DNA of 64,000 bases from the NCBI RefSeq assembly GCF_002797595.1, contig NZ_PGFE01000001.1, positions 124,001 through 188,000 on the forward strand, in the 5' to 3' direction. Below the pieces are notes generated by a model, which saw only the letters and a program-made list of their open reading frames with translations, had not been told where the DNA came from and searched no databases. How positions within the stretch are numbered: position 1 is the first letter of the stretch; every line of letters starts with the position of its first letter. This document shows positions 17,398-25,568 of the stretch, in pieces. Source of the DNA: Sediminihabitans luteus (lineage in GTDB: Bacteria; Actinomycetota; Actinomycetes; Actinomycetales; Cellulomonadaceae). A program made the position numbers and the translations under genes.

Positions 17398-18762
17398 TCA
17401 GTCCGGGCACACGCCCGGCGCGGTGGTGGCGGACGGCGCAGGGCTGGGCGTCCCGGCCGACGGGTTTGGGTCGGTGCTCGTGCCGTCGCCGTCATCGCCC
17501 GTCTCACCGTCGCCCGTCCCGGCACCGGTGCCCGTCCCGCCGTCAGTCCCCGGCGCGGGCTCCGCACCGGGCGGCGGCTCGTCGGCGGCGATGCGCGCCC
17601 AGATCTCGTCCGCCTCGGCGGTCCACAGCACGCGGTCGTTGTCCCAGGGCGCGTCGACGACGGGCACGGCCGTGAACACGACGTTCTCGGGCGGGATGCT
17701 GCGCAGGGAGAGCGCGAGCCCGACGAGCGCGCGGGGCGAGCCGAGGTCGGGGCTCGTGCTGATGGACGCGAGGATCGACTCGACGACGCGGTAGAGCTGG
17801 GGTGTGCTCGTCAGGAGGTTCTTCGAGGTGACCTCGTGCACGGTCGCGTCGAGGAACGCCTGCTGGCGCTCGATGCGTTGCAGGTCGCTGCCGAGCTCGA
17901 GGCCGAACCCGGTGCCCTTGCGGGCGCGCAGGAAGTTGATCGCCTCGTACCCGTCGAGGCGCTGCTCGCCGGCGGGCAGGTCGAGGTCGACCTCGCGCCC
18001 GTGCACGGGCTCGGGCATGCACATGCGCACGCCACCGAGGGCGTCGACGATGGGCTCGACGCCGTTCATCTTGACCACGACGTGGTCGGTCGTGCGCACC
18101 CCGGTGAGCTGCTCGACGGTGCGTCGCGTGCAGGCGGCTGCTCCCGCGATGTCCTCCTCGGGCCCGCCACCGTAGGTGAAGGCCCGGTTGAACATGGTCG
18201 TCGAGCGTGCGGGGGTCACGGTGCCGTCGGTGCGCGTGCACGTCGGGATGTCGACGAGCGAGTCGCGCGGGATCGACACGATCTCGGCGCGCGTGCGGTC
18301 GGCCGCGACGTGCACGAGGAGCGTCGTGTCGGACCGCATGCCGTCCTCGACAGCACCGCCGGCGACCGCGATGTTCGCGGCGTCGCGCAGGTCGGTGCCC
18401 ATGACGAGGATGTTGAGCGGCTGGCCGGCGTACGGGTCGGCGGGGTCGGGCGGGGCGTCCCGGGTGGGCGGTGCCACGGGGAGCTGCGCGGGGCGGTCGG
18501 CGCCGAGCAGGGGGTCGACGTCGTCGACCGTGATCTGGGACTGCAGGTCGACGTACGCCGCGACGGCGGCGGTGGTGACGAACACGACCGCGGCGGTCGC
18601 CGTCAGCGCCGTCGCGAAGAGCACGGGGTGGCGGCGGCGGGGCGGGGCGTGCCGGGGGGCGTGCGACCGGCGCGGGGGTCGCCGCGGCGACCCGGTGGTG
18701 GACGCGACGGCGCGCGGGACGTCGTCGTGGGCGTCGTCACCGGTCGTCGTCGCTGCGGCCAC
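17398..18762 (-). CDS. LytR-CpsA-Psr (LCP) family wall-polymer transferase
   Basis: About 454 residues: a basic, His/Arg/Pro-rich cytoplasmic N-terminus, one membrane helix (VLFATALTATAAVVFVTTAAVAAYV), then an extracytoplasmic LCP domain with NILVMGTDLRD, SDTTLLVHVAADR, SIPRDSLVDIP, FTYGGGPE, VKMNGVEPIVDALGGV and INFLRARKGTGFGLELGSDLQRIERQQ (conserved arginines; listed as two motifs INFLRARKG and LQRIERQQ). A Gly/Thr/Asp-rich tail ends the protein. LCP enzymes attach teichoic-acid-like or other glycopolymers to peptidoglycan. It could anchor the glycan predicted from 28901-36948, but there is no direct link. The GTG lies six bases after TACGCT, favouring this start. Confidence 0.9.
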   Translation of the reverse strand: MAAATTTGDDAHDDVPRAVASTTGSPRRPPRRSHAPRHAPPRRRHPVLFATALTATAAVVFVTTAAVAAYVDLQSQITVDDVDPLLGADRPAQLPVAPPTRDAPPDPADPYAGQPLNILVMGTDLRDAANIAVAGGAVEDGMRSDTTLLVHVAADRTRAEIVSIPRDSLVDIPTCTRTDGTVTPARSTTMFNRAFTYGGGPEEDIAGAAACTRRTVEQLTGVRTTDHVVVKMNGVEPIVDALGGVRMCMPEPVHGREVDLDLPAGEQRLDGYEAINFLRARKGTGFGLELGSDLQRIERQQAFLDATVHEVTSKNLLTSTPQLYRVVESILASISTSPDLGSPRALVGLALSLRSIPPENVVFTAVPVVDAPWDNDRVLWTAEADEIWARIAADEPPPGAEPAPGTDGGTGTGAGTGDGETGDDGDGTSTDPNPSAGTPSPAPSATTAPGVCPD

Positions 18763-18768
18763 GTCCTG

Positions 18769-18774
18769 AGCGTA
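18769..18774 (-). promoter_or_regulatory. Predicted -10 box for the LCP gene
   Basis: TACGCT (minus strand) lies six bases before GTG. The context TACGCTCAGGACGTG is nearly identical to that before the MFS gene at 22471. It abuts the upstream terminator hairpin. Confidence 0.5.
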
Positions 18775-18816
18775 CGACCGCCCCCGACCTGCCGCGCGGC
18801 AGGTCAGGGGCGGTCG
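18775..18816 (-). terminator. Terminator hairpin after the glycerophosphodiesterase gene
   Basis: A long stem (CGACCGCCCC plus GACCTGCC against GGCAGGTC plus GGGGCGGTCG) with a four-base GCGC loop and one or two unpaired bases, 21 bp past the stop at 18837. It ends one base before the LCP -10 box. Confidence 0.8.
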
Positions 18817-18836
18817 GGGCGTTCGGCGGGGGCGGC

Positions 18837-21119
18837 TCAGCGTACGGCGGCGACGCCGAGGTCCGGGTCGTCGGTGAAGAACCCGTCCATCCCGGCGTCG
18901 AGGAACACCCGGATCTCCCCGGCGAGGTCGCCGACGGCGTTCGGGTCGGTGCCCTGCCGGAACTCGACGGGCAGGAAGGTGTTCTCGCGCCGGAACGTCC
19001 ACCCGTGCACGTCGAGGCCCGCACGGTGCGCGTCGCGGATCACGGTGGTGGGCGTGCCGAGCGTGCCGGCCGGGGTGCGCGGGATCATGACGTCCTTGCA
19101 CGCGCCGATGCCGTCGGCGTACCGCGCGATCTCCCGCAGCCCGTCACGCGTGACGAGGTCCGCGTACGTGCGAGGATCGCCCGCCGCGACGAGGTCGTAC
19201 GGTGCGCCCGAGCAGCTGACGAGCTGGGCGATCGCGACCGGCGTCGCGCGGTTCAGCTCGCGCAGGTTGGCGGTCTCGAAGCTCTGCACGATCACGGGCG
19301 AGGACGCGCGGTTCATGCCGTTCGCGGCGAGCTGTGCGACGAGCGGCTCCTCGAGGGAGAGCCCGACCTGGTCGAAGTAGGTCGGGTGCTTGGTCTCGGG
19401 GTAGACACCCACGGGTCCGCCGTCGCACGTGCGCGAGTGCCGCGCGAGGTCGAGCACCTCGTCGAACGTCGGGACCGGGTAGAGGCCGTCGAACCGCACG
19501 TTGTCGGGCCGCGTGCCCGGGATGCGCTCCTTCGCCCGCAGCGTGCGCAGCTCGGCGAGCGTGAAGTCCTCGGTGAACCAGCCGGTCAGCCGCACGCCGT
19601 CGACGACCTTCGTCGTGCGGCGGGCCGCGAACTCGGGGTGGGCCGCGACGTCCGTGGTCCCGCCGATCTCGTTCTCGTGGCGCGCGACGAGCACGCCGTC
19701 CTTGGTCGGCACGAGGTCGGGCTCGATGTAGTCGGCGCACTGCAGGATCGCGGTCTCGTACGACGCGAGCGTGTGCTCGGGCCGGTACCCGCTCGCCCCG
19801 CGGTGCCCGACGACGGTCACGCCGTCGTCCTTCGGGGCGCGGACCGTGCGCAGGTCCACGATCGCCATCTCGGTGTCGTCGGGCGTGCCGGGCACGCGGG
19901 CGTCGTCGCCCGGGTAGTTGTTGTCGTTCGCGAGCAGGAGGCGGCCGTCGTGCAGCCGCACGACGGTCTCGAACGAGTTGTAGGCGAAGGCGTACGGGTC
20001 GCCCGTGCCGTCGCCGGCGCCCGCGCCGAGCCCGTCGGGGTTCGCGATGCGCAGCGCGTCGAGCACGAGGGTCTTGTCGACGTACCCGCCGCGGCCCGTG
20101 CGTGGCGAGCCGGGGACGTCCGTGCGTGCGAGGTCGATCTCATACACGCGCTTGGTCACCGCGGCGGCGCCGTCGAGGCTGTCGCGCTCGAGCACGAGCA
20201 TGGTCGAGCGACCCGTCATGAACGCGTCGGCGACGAGGTTCGCGTCGGTGTCCGTCTGGTAGGCCCATGTCCGGTCGGTGTAGCGGTGCGTGCGCGTGTC
20301 GTACTGGTGGATGACGCGGCGCCGCTGGTCGTCGTCCGCCACGAGCGCTCCCTCGAGCACCGGGTAGAGGTACCGGCCGTCGTCCGACCCGGCCATGGCC
20401 TCGAAGCCCTTGCTCGCCCGGACGGTCGGGACCTCCCCCGCGGCGAGGTACGGGTTCTGCGGGGAGCGGACGCCGGGCAGCGGGACCTCGCGCTCGAGCA
20501 CCTTGCCCGTGCGGTCGACGTGCACGAGGAAGGGGCCGAACTCCTCGCCGATCCAGAACGAGCCGTCCTTGGCCCGGACGATCGACTCGACGTCGAGGTC
20601 GGCCCCCGTGAGCAGCCGCTCGCGCGTGGAGCCGTTGACGATGGCGAACCCGAGCCGGCGGTCGGGGTCGCGGAGCGAGACGAACCGGTCGACGCGGATC
20701 TGCCCCGCCCCGCCGCGCGCCGTCTCCCAGCGCGGGGTCACGTGGTAGAACCGCAGCAGGAAGTCCGCCGAGTTGGCCTGCGTGCCGAACCCGTTGTCGG
20801 GCAGCGCCCAGAACGAGCCGTGGGCGTCCTCCACCATGGCCGAGAAGCCGGGCACGACCTGCCCCTCGAAGGGGCCGGTGCGCCCGTTGCCCGGGGTCGC
20901 GAGGGCACCCGAGTCGGGGCCGGGGGCCGAGTAGTCGGCCGACAGGGTCGCCCGCGCGGCAAGGGTCGGGACGACGACGGTGCGCGGCCGGTCGTGGCCC
21001 GCGGACGGCGCAGCCGCGCTGGGCGCCGCCGGTCGCGGTGCCGCGGCCGAGGCCGTCGGGACGAGGAACGAGGCGGTGAGTGCGACCGCCAGGACGGGGA
21101 GCAACGCACGGGTTCTCAT
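18837..21119 (-). CDS. Secreted phytase-like esterase plus glycerophosphodiester phosphodiesterase
   Basis: A 760-residue secreted protein. An Ala/Pro-rich signal peptide (LLPVLAVALTASFLVPTASA) is followed at about residues 65-400 by a domain resembling the esterase-like activity of phytase family (FSAMVEDAHGSFWALPDNGFG, FWIGEEFGPFLVHVD). The C-terminal GDPD domain at about 415-755 has VVGHRGASGYRPEHT, YIEPDLVPTKDGVLVARHE and the glutamate and histidine ligands expected. It would release glycerol-3-phosphate or phosphate from extracellular phosphodiesters or teichoic acids. A terminator follows at 18775-18816. The ATG chosen begins the signal peptide; no strong ribosome-binding site is visible. 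Confidence 0.9.
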   Translation of the reverse strand: MRTRALLPVLAVALTASFLVPTASAAAPRPAAPSAAAPSAGHDRPRTVVVPTLAARATLSADYSAPGPDSGALATPGNGRTGPFEGQVVPGFSAMVEDAHGSFWALPDNGFGTQANSADFLLRFYHVTPRWETARGGAGQIRVDRFVSLRDPDRRLGFAIVNGSTRERLLTGADLDVESIVRAKDGSFWIGEEFGPFLVHVDRTGKVLEREVPLPGVRSPQNPYLAAGEVPTVRASKGFEAMAGSDDGRYLYPVLEGALVADDDQRRRVIHQYDTRTHRYTDRTWAYQTDTDANLVADAFMTGRSTMLVLERDSLDGAAAVTKRVYEIDLARTDVPGSPRTGRGGYVDKTLVLDALRIANPDGLGAGAGDGTGDPYAFAYNSFETVVRLHDGRLLLANDNNYPGDDARVPGTPDDTEMAIVDLRTVRAPKDDGVTVVGHRGASGYRPEHTLASYETAILQCADYIEPDLVPTKDGVLVARHENEIGGTTDVAAHPEFAARRTTKVVDGVRLTGWFTEDFTLAELRTLRAKERIPGTRPDNVRFDGLYPVPTFDEVLDLARHSRTCDGGPVGVYPETKHPTYFDQVGLSLEEPLVAQLAANGMNRASSPVIVQSFETANLRELNRATPVAIAQLVSCSGAPYDLVAAGDPRTYADLVTRDGLREIARYADGIGACKDVMIPRTPAGTLGTPTTVIRDAHRAGLDVHGWTFRRENTFLPVEFRQGTDPNAVGDLAGEIRVFLDAGMDGFFTDDPDLGVAAVR

Positions 21120-21220
21120 GGGACTCACACAACGGGCACTCAGCCACGGCGGCGTGCACCCGCGCGGGCGCGCCGGTGAGCGTCCGGTGAACAGTGCAGA
21201 CCGGGCATTCCGTCCGGACG

Positions 21221-22471
21221 TCAGATCTCGGTGTGCCACCCGCCACGACGGAACGCGGGCGTCGCGGTCGCGAGCACCACGAGCGAGAGCGCGACCGCAC
21301 CGACCATGACGGTCGCCATGGCCGTCGCGTCGCCGCCCAGGACCCCCACGAGCGGGCTCACGACGCCCGCGACGCCCGACTGGAACGCGCCGATGACCGC
21401 CGCCGCGGTGCCCGCCATCTCGCCGTGGCGGGACAGCGCGAGCGCCGAGGCGTTCGCGGGGATCATGCCCTGCATCGACAGCACGAGCCACAGCGCGACG
21501 AGGAGCCCGACGAGCCCCCCGGCCCCGGTGAGCGCGACGACGAGCAGGACGACGGCGAACCCGGCCTGGGCCACGAGGGCGGCGCGCAGCAGCCGGATGG
21601 GTGCGACGCGACGCACGAGGGCGGCGTTGACCTGGGCGGAGATCACGAGCCCGACGCCGTTGACCGCGAACAGCACGGAGAACTGGGCGTGCGTCAGGTC
21701 GTAGCCCTCCTGCAGCACGAACGGCGAGCCGACGACGTAGCTCATGAGCACGGCCATGCCGAGGCCGGGCAGCACCGCGAGCGCGACGAAGTGCCGGTCC
21801 TTGAACAGCGAGGCGTAGCCGCGCAGCACGCTGCGCGCCCCGCCGGTGCGCCGCTTGGCGACCGGGTGCGTCTCGGGCATGAAGAACAGCACGACGAGGC
21901 CGAGCGCGACGCCGAGGATCGCGAGCACACCGAAGACCCAGCGCCACCCGCCGTCGGCGAGGATCAGCGCGCCGATCGACGGCGCGAGCAGCGGGGCCAG
22001 GCCGATCACGAGCATCAGGCGCGACAGGATCCGCGCGGCGGCGGCCCCCGTGAACTGGTCGCGGATCACGGCGATCGACACGACCTGCGAGGCGGCGTTG
22101 AAGAAGCCCTGGAGCACGCGCAGCACGATGAGCGTCTCGATCGAGGGGGCGAACGCGCACGCGATCGACGTCACGACGTGCAGCGTGAGCCCCACGAGCA
22201 CGGGCAGGCGGCGACCGAACCGGTCCGAGAGTGGCCCGATGACGAACTGACCGACGGCCCCGCCCACGAGCATGCCCGAGAGCGTGAGCTGCGCCAGCGC
22301 GTCGGACGCGCCGAACTCCTCCGCGACGTCGGGCAGCGCGGGCAGGTAGGTGTCGACCGTGAACGCGGGCAGCGTTGCTAGCGCGCCGAGCAGCAGGATC
22401 CACCCGAGCATCGAGCGCGACGGTCCGGCACCGCGCGGCGGGGTCGAGGGCGGGGGTCCGGGGGTGGTCAC
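21221..22471 (-). CDS. MFS multidrug efflux protein (Bcr/CflA type)
   Basis: A 416-residue protein with twelve predicted membrane helices. It starts with a Pro-rich cytoplasmic leader, then MLGWILLLGALATLPAFTVDTYLPALP, typical of Bcr/CflA drug-resistance pumps, and motif A as GPLSDRFGRRLPVLVGL. Length is normal for the group. The GTG start lies six bases after TACGAT, which supports this start over upstream in-frame codons. The gap to the next gene downstream (21120-21220) contains nothing recognisable. Substrate unknown. Confidence 0.9.
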   Translation of the reverse strand: MTTPGPPPSTPPRGAGPSRSMLGWILLLGALATLPAFTVDTYLPALPDVAEEFGASDALAQLTLSGMLVGGAVGQFVIGPLSDRFGRRLPVLVGLTLHVVTSIACAFAPSIETLIVLRVLQGFFNAASQVVSIAVIRDQFTGAAAARILSRLMLVIGLAPLLAPSIGALILADGGWRWVFGVLAILGVALGLVVLFFMPETHPVAKRRTGGARSVLRGYASLFKDRHFVALAVLPGLGMAVLMSYVVGSPFVLQEGYDLTHAQFSVLFAVNGVGLVISAQVNAALVRRVAPIRLLRAALVAQAGFAVVLLVVALTGAGGLVGLLVALWLVLSMQGMIPANASALALSRHGEMAGTAAAVIGAFQSGVAGVVSPLVGVLGGDATAMATVMVGAVALSLVVLATATPAFRRGGWHTEI

Positions 22472-22477
22472 GTCCTG

Positions 22478-22483
22478 ATCGTA
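22478..22483 (-). promoter_or_regulatory. Predicted -10 box for the Bcr-type MFS gene
   Basis: TACGAT (minus strand) stands six bases before GTG, in the context TACGATCAGGACGTG. Confidence 0.5.
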
Positions 22484-22573
22484 CGGGCGGACGACGCTCC
22501 TGTCGTATCGTTTCGACGTGACGTCCGCGCGTGCTGCCGTGCGACTGTCGGTGGCCCGCGCCAGGCTGGGGGC

Positions 22574-23371
22574 ATGTGCGGACGCTACGCCTCCTTCACG
22601 AGCGACCAGGACCTCGCCGACGAGTTCGCGATCGCCGAGATCGCGGACGACGCCCGGCTCCTCGGCCCGTCGTGGAACGTCGCGCCGACCGACCCCGTGC
22701 GGATCGTCGTCGAGCGCGCGCCCCGCGGGAGCGCGGACGCCGCGCCGGTCCGTTCCCTCCAGGTCGCCCGGTGGGGGCTCGTGCCCTCCTGGGCCAAGGA
22801 CCCGGGCGTCGGGCCGCGCATGATCAACGCGCGCGCCGAGACGCTGCTCGACAAGGCGGCGTTCGCCAAGCCCCTCGCGGCACGGCGCTGCCTCGTCCCC
22901 GCCGACGGGTACTACGAGTGGCAGAAGCTCCCCGGGCCGGGCCGGCAGCGCAAGCAGCCCTGGTTCATCCGTGCAGCCTCCGGCCCGACGGCCTTCGCGG
23001 GGCTCTACGAGTTCTGGCGCGACCGCTCCCGCGCCGACGACGACCCCGAGCGGTGGCTCGTGTCCACCACGATCGTGACCACGGCTGCGCCGTCGGGCGC
23101 CACCGTCGCCGACGGGACCGAGCTCGCGGCGATCCACGACCGCACGCCGGCCGTGCTGCCCCGCGACGTGTGGGACGCGTGGCTCGACCCCGCGACGTCC
23201 GCCGACGAGGCGCACGCGCTGGTCGCGCGGCACGCGGACCGGCTCGTGGCGCACCGGGTGGCGGCAGGCGTCGGGAACGTCGCGAACGACTCGCCGGCGA
23301 ACGTCGAGCCGGTGGACGTCGAGCCGGTGGACGTCGAGCCCGTGGACCCCGCGGCGGGTCAGCCCGCGTAG
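22574..23371 (+). CDS. SRAP family DNA-protein crosslink protein (YedK/HMCES-like)
   Basis: A 265-residue protein. Met-Cys at the start (MCGRYASF) supplies the catalytic Cys2 that bonds covalently to abasic sites. WNVAPTD supplies the conserved Asn, PADGYYEW the Glu, and AAIHDRTPAVL the His. The family protects abasic sites in single-stranded DNA. The C-terminal 20 residues are three VEPVD repeats encoded by a 15-bp tandem repeat (23303-23347), an unusual tail. It stands alone and its 3' end overlaps the convergent cyclase gene by 13 bp. Confidence 0.93.
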   Translation: MCGRYASFTSDQDLADEFAIAEIADDARLLGPSWNVAPTDPVRIVVERAPRGSADAAPVRSLQVARWGLVPSWAKDPGVGPRMINARAETLLDKAAFAKPLAARRCLVPADGYYEWQKLPGPGRQRKQPWFIRAASGPTAFAGLYEFWRDRSRADDDPERWLVSTTIVTTAAPSGATVADGTELAAIHDRTPAVLPRDVWDAWLDPATSADEAHALVARHADRLVAHRVAAGVGNVANDSPANVEPVDVEPVDVEPVDPAAGQPA

Positions 23372-24498
23372 GCCCGCTGCAGGCGCACGGGCTCGATCAC
23401 GCCGAGCCCCTGGACCTCGCGCTCGGGCTGCGCGGTGAGCGCGAAGCGCGGGTCCCCGCGCAGCGCCGCCGCCGTGTCGCGGTCGATGAGCACGGTCGAC
23501 GGCTCCGCGATGTCGGTGAGCCGGGCCGCGAGGTTGACCGAGGTGCCGAACACGTCGCCGAACCGTGACAGCACGCGCCCCCACACGAGGCTCACGCGCA
23601 CGGGCGGCACACCCGCCTCGTCGGGTCCGCCGTCCGCCCCGCCGGACACCGCGAGACGCAGCGCGACCTCGGCGCCCGTCGCGACGTCGTCCGCCACGAA
23701 CAGCACCGCGTCACCGATCGTCTTGACCACGCGCCCGCCCGCGGCCGTGATCCGGTCGCGCGCCTCCGTCTCGAAGGTCTGCACGAACTCGGCGAGCTCG
23801 ACCGAGCCGAGGCCAGCCGTGCGCTTGGTGAACGACACGATGTCCGCGAAGCCCACGGCCCGCGGCAGCGGGAGCCGCCCCCCGTCGTCGCCCGGCGTGA
23901 TGCGCGCGCCCGAGAACTCGGTCGCGAACCGGCCCGCGACCGCCGCGAGCTGGCGCCGCCACGCGTGCAGCAGCTGGCGCTCGAGCGCGGGCGCCAGCGC
24001 GGGCAGCCGGTCGAGCACGAGCAGGCGCGCGCTCGTGTCGTCGAGGCCGAACCGCCGCGCCATGTGCTCGACGAGACCCTCGACCTGCCACAGCGCGAGC
24101 CGCTCGGTCGTGTGCCCCATCGACCGCACGAGCGTGGTCTGCGCGCGCAGGTCGAGCTCCTCGTCCGCGACGAACCGCGCGACGTCGACCAGGGCGTCCG
24201 CGTCGTCCCGCGTGAAGGCCTTCTCGGACGGGTCGGTCACGGGCAGGCCGAGCCAGCTCCAGTACGCCTCGACGTCCGACGGCGTGAGCTCGGTGACCGC
24301 CGCGAGCTCGTCGAGCGAGAGCGAGCGCTCACCGCCCAGCAGCGCCTCGTCGAGGCGTGCCGCGGTGACCTGCCCGGCCGCGAGCGTCGGGTCCGGGGTC
24401 CCGCCCCGCGGGACGGTCGGGTGCGCGTCGGCGGCGGGTCCGGCCGGGTCGGCGGCGGGTCCGGCAGCGGGGAGGTCGGGGGTGTCAGGGTGGGGCAC
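23359..24498 (-). CDS. Class III adenylate/guanylate cyclase
   Basis: About 379 residues. An Asp/Pro/Ala-rich leader is followed by a regulatory region (residues about 60-170) with LSLDELAAVTELTPSDVEAYW and LVRSMGHTTERLALWQVEGLVEHM, resembling the N-terminal domain of mycobacterial Rv2212-type cyclases. The catalytic domain follows with VGFADIVSFTKRTAGL (first metal Asp), VVKTIGDAVLFVADD (second Asp) and FGDVFGTSVNLAARL. It probably makes cAMP. The GTG at 24498 lies seven bases after TATGAT; two ATG codons at 24507 and 24510 overlap that box and are alternative starts. Confidence 0.88.
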   Translation of the reverse strand: MPHPDTPDLPAAGPAADPAGPAADAHPTVPRGGTPDPTLAAGQVTAARLDEALLGGERSLSLDELAAVTELTPSDVEAYWSWLGLPVTDPSEKAFTRDDADALVDVARFVADEELDLRAQTTLVRSMGHTTERLALWQVEGLVEHMARRFGLDDTSARLLVLDRLPALAPALERQLLHAWRRQLAAVAGRFATEFSGARITPGDDGGRLPLPRAVGFADIVSFTKRTAGLGSVELAEFVQTFETEARDRITAAGGRVVKTIGDAVLFVADDVATGAEVALRLAVSGGADGGPDEAGVPPVRVSLVWGRVLSRFGDVFGTSVNLAARLTDIAEPSTVLIDRDTAAALRGDPRFALTAQPEREVQGLGVIEPVRLQRAYAG

Positions 24499-24505
24499 GG
24501 CGTCC

Positions 24506-24511
24506 ATCATA
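24506..24511 (-). promoter_or_regulatory. Predicted -10 box for the cyclase gene
   Basis: TATGAT, the closest match to TATAAT in the window, is followed by seven bases and GTG at 24498. If used, the two ATGs overlapping it cannot be starts. Confidence 0.5.
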
Positions 24512-24541
24512 GTGACCGCCGTCACGCGCGGACGACGCCCG

Positions 24542-25417
24542 TCAGCGCCCGCCGTCGAGGCGCAGGTGGCGCACGTCGCCCGAGACGACGGCCACGAGGT
24601 CGTCGTCCCCGTGAGCCGATCCGTCCGGGCGCACCACGAGCTCGCCCGCCGCGCCGATCCCGACGGCCTCGCCCACGAGCACCGAGCCGTCGACGCGCTC
24701 GATCGCGACCTGCGCGCCGAGCGTCGCGCACACCTGCGCGACCTCGTCGGCCAGCCCGGCCGCGAGCGCGTCGCCGTCCGCGTCCCGCCAGCGCTCGGCC
24801 ACCTGCGAGAAGGCCTCCTGCAGCGCGACGAGCAGCACCTCCCGGTCGAGCGTGGCCGCGCCGGCGAGCGCGAGCGAGGTCGCGGTGCCCACGGGCAGCT
24901 CGTCGAGGGACTGCGAGACGTTGACGCCGACGCCCAGCACGACCGTGCCGTCGGGCTGGACCTCGGTGAGGATCCCGCCCAGCTTGCGCAGCGTCCCCCA
25001 CCCGTCGACGGGCTCCGCGCCGGGGATCTCGACGAGCACGTCGTTGGGCCACTTGAGCACGGCCTCGACGCCGGCGGTCGCGCGCACCGCTCGCACCGTC
25101 GCGAGCCCGGCGAGCAGCGGGAGCCAGGTGAGGGCCGCGGCGGGCACCTGCGGGCGCAGCAGGATCGAGGCCAGGAGCGCGGCCCGCGGCGCGGTCTGCC
25201 AGCTGCGGCCCGCGCGTCCCCGCCCGGCGCTCTGGTGCTCGGCGACCAGGAGCGAGGGCGTGGGCCACGCCTCGGGATCGGCGCGGCGCGCGGCGGCGAG
25301 CTCGACCATGGTCGAGGTCGACTCCTCGACCACCTCGACGCGCCGCAGGGGCAGCCCGGGGCCGACGAGCATCTGCTGCAGTACCTGGGCGCGCAGGGGC
25401 TCACGGGGCGTCGACAT
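24542..25417 (-). CDS. birA: Biotin--[acetyl-CoA carboxylase] ligase, class I
   Basis: A 291-residue enzyme that activates biotin and attaches it to the carrier lysine, here in AccA (49980-51809). The biotin-binding AGRGRAGRSWQTAP is near residue 63 and KWPNDVLVEIP near 115, followed by GVGVNV. There is no N-terminal helix-turn-helix, so it is a ligase only and not a repressor. The C-terminal beta domain is present. The ATG follows GGGGGC. It is divergent from accB across a 151-bp gap that carries repeated TTGTCGGGTTC-type elements. Confidence 0.93.
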   Translation of the reverse strand: MSTPREPLRAQVLQQMLVGPGLPLRRVEVVEESTSTMVELAAARRADPEAWPTPSLLVAEHQSAGRGRAGRSWQTAPRAALLASILLRPQVPAAALTWLPLLAGLATVRAVRATAGVEAVLKWPNDVLVEIPGAEPVDGWGTLRKLGGILTEVQPDGTVVLGVGVNVSQSLDELPVGTATSLALAGAATLDREVLLVALQEAFSQVAERWRDADGDALAAGLADEVAQVCATLGAQVAIERVDGSVLVGEAVGIGAAGELVVRPDGSAHGDDDLVAVVSGDVRHLRLDGGR

Positions 25418-25483
25418 GCCCCCATGATGCCGTGCCGGGCGGCCCGAGACCAGGGTGCCCGCGCTGCGCCCGACCCCTCGTCG

Positions 25484-25555
25484 TTGTCGGGTTCCACCAA
25501 CGGCGTGCGGCCCCACGCTGGTCACCCTGCTATCGATCTGGTCGTTCCCACCAAC
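25484..25555. promoter_or_regulatory. Possible shared operator upstream of accB
   Basis: TTGTCGGGTTCCACCAACGG (25484-25503) and a related GTCGTTCCCACCAAC (25541-25555) lie before the accB start. The same core, TTGTCGGTTCACCAC, occurs upstream of accA at 49818 and inverted at 49873, suggesting a common regulator of the carboxylase genes. Confidence 0.4.
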
Positions 25556-25561
25556 TACGCT
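25556..25561 (+). promoter_or_regulatory. Predicted -10 box for accB
   Basis: TACGCT is followed by seven bases and the GTG start, predicting a leaderless message. Confidence 0.5.
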
Positions 25562-25568
25562 CGGTCGG

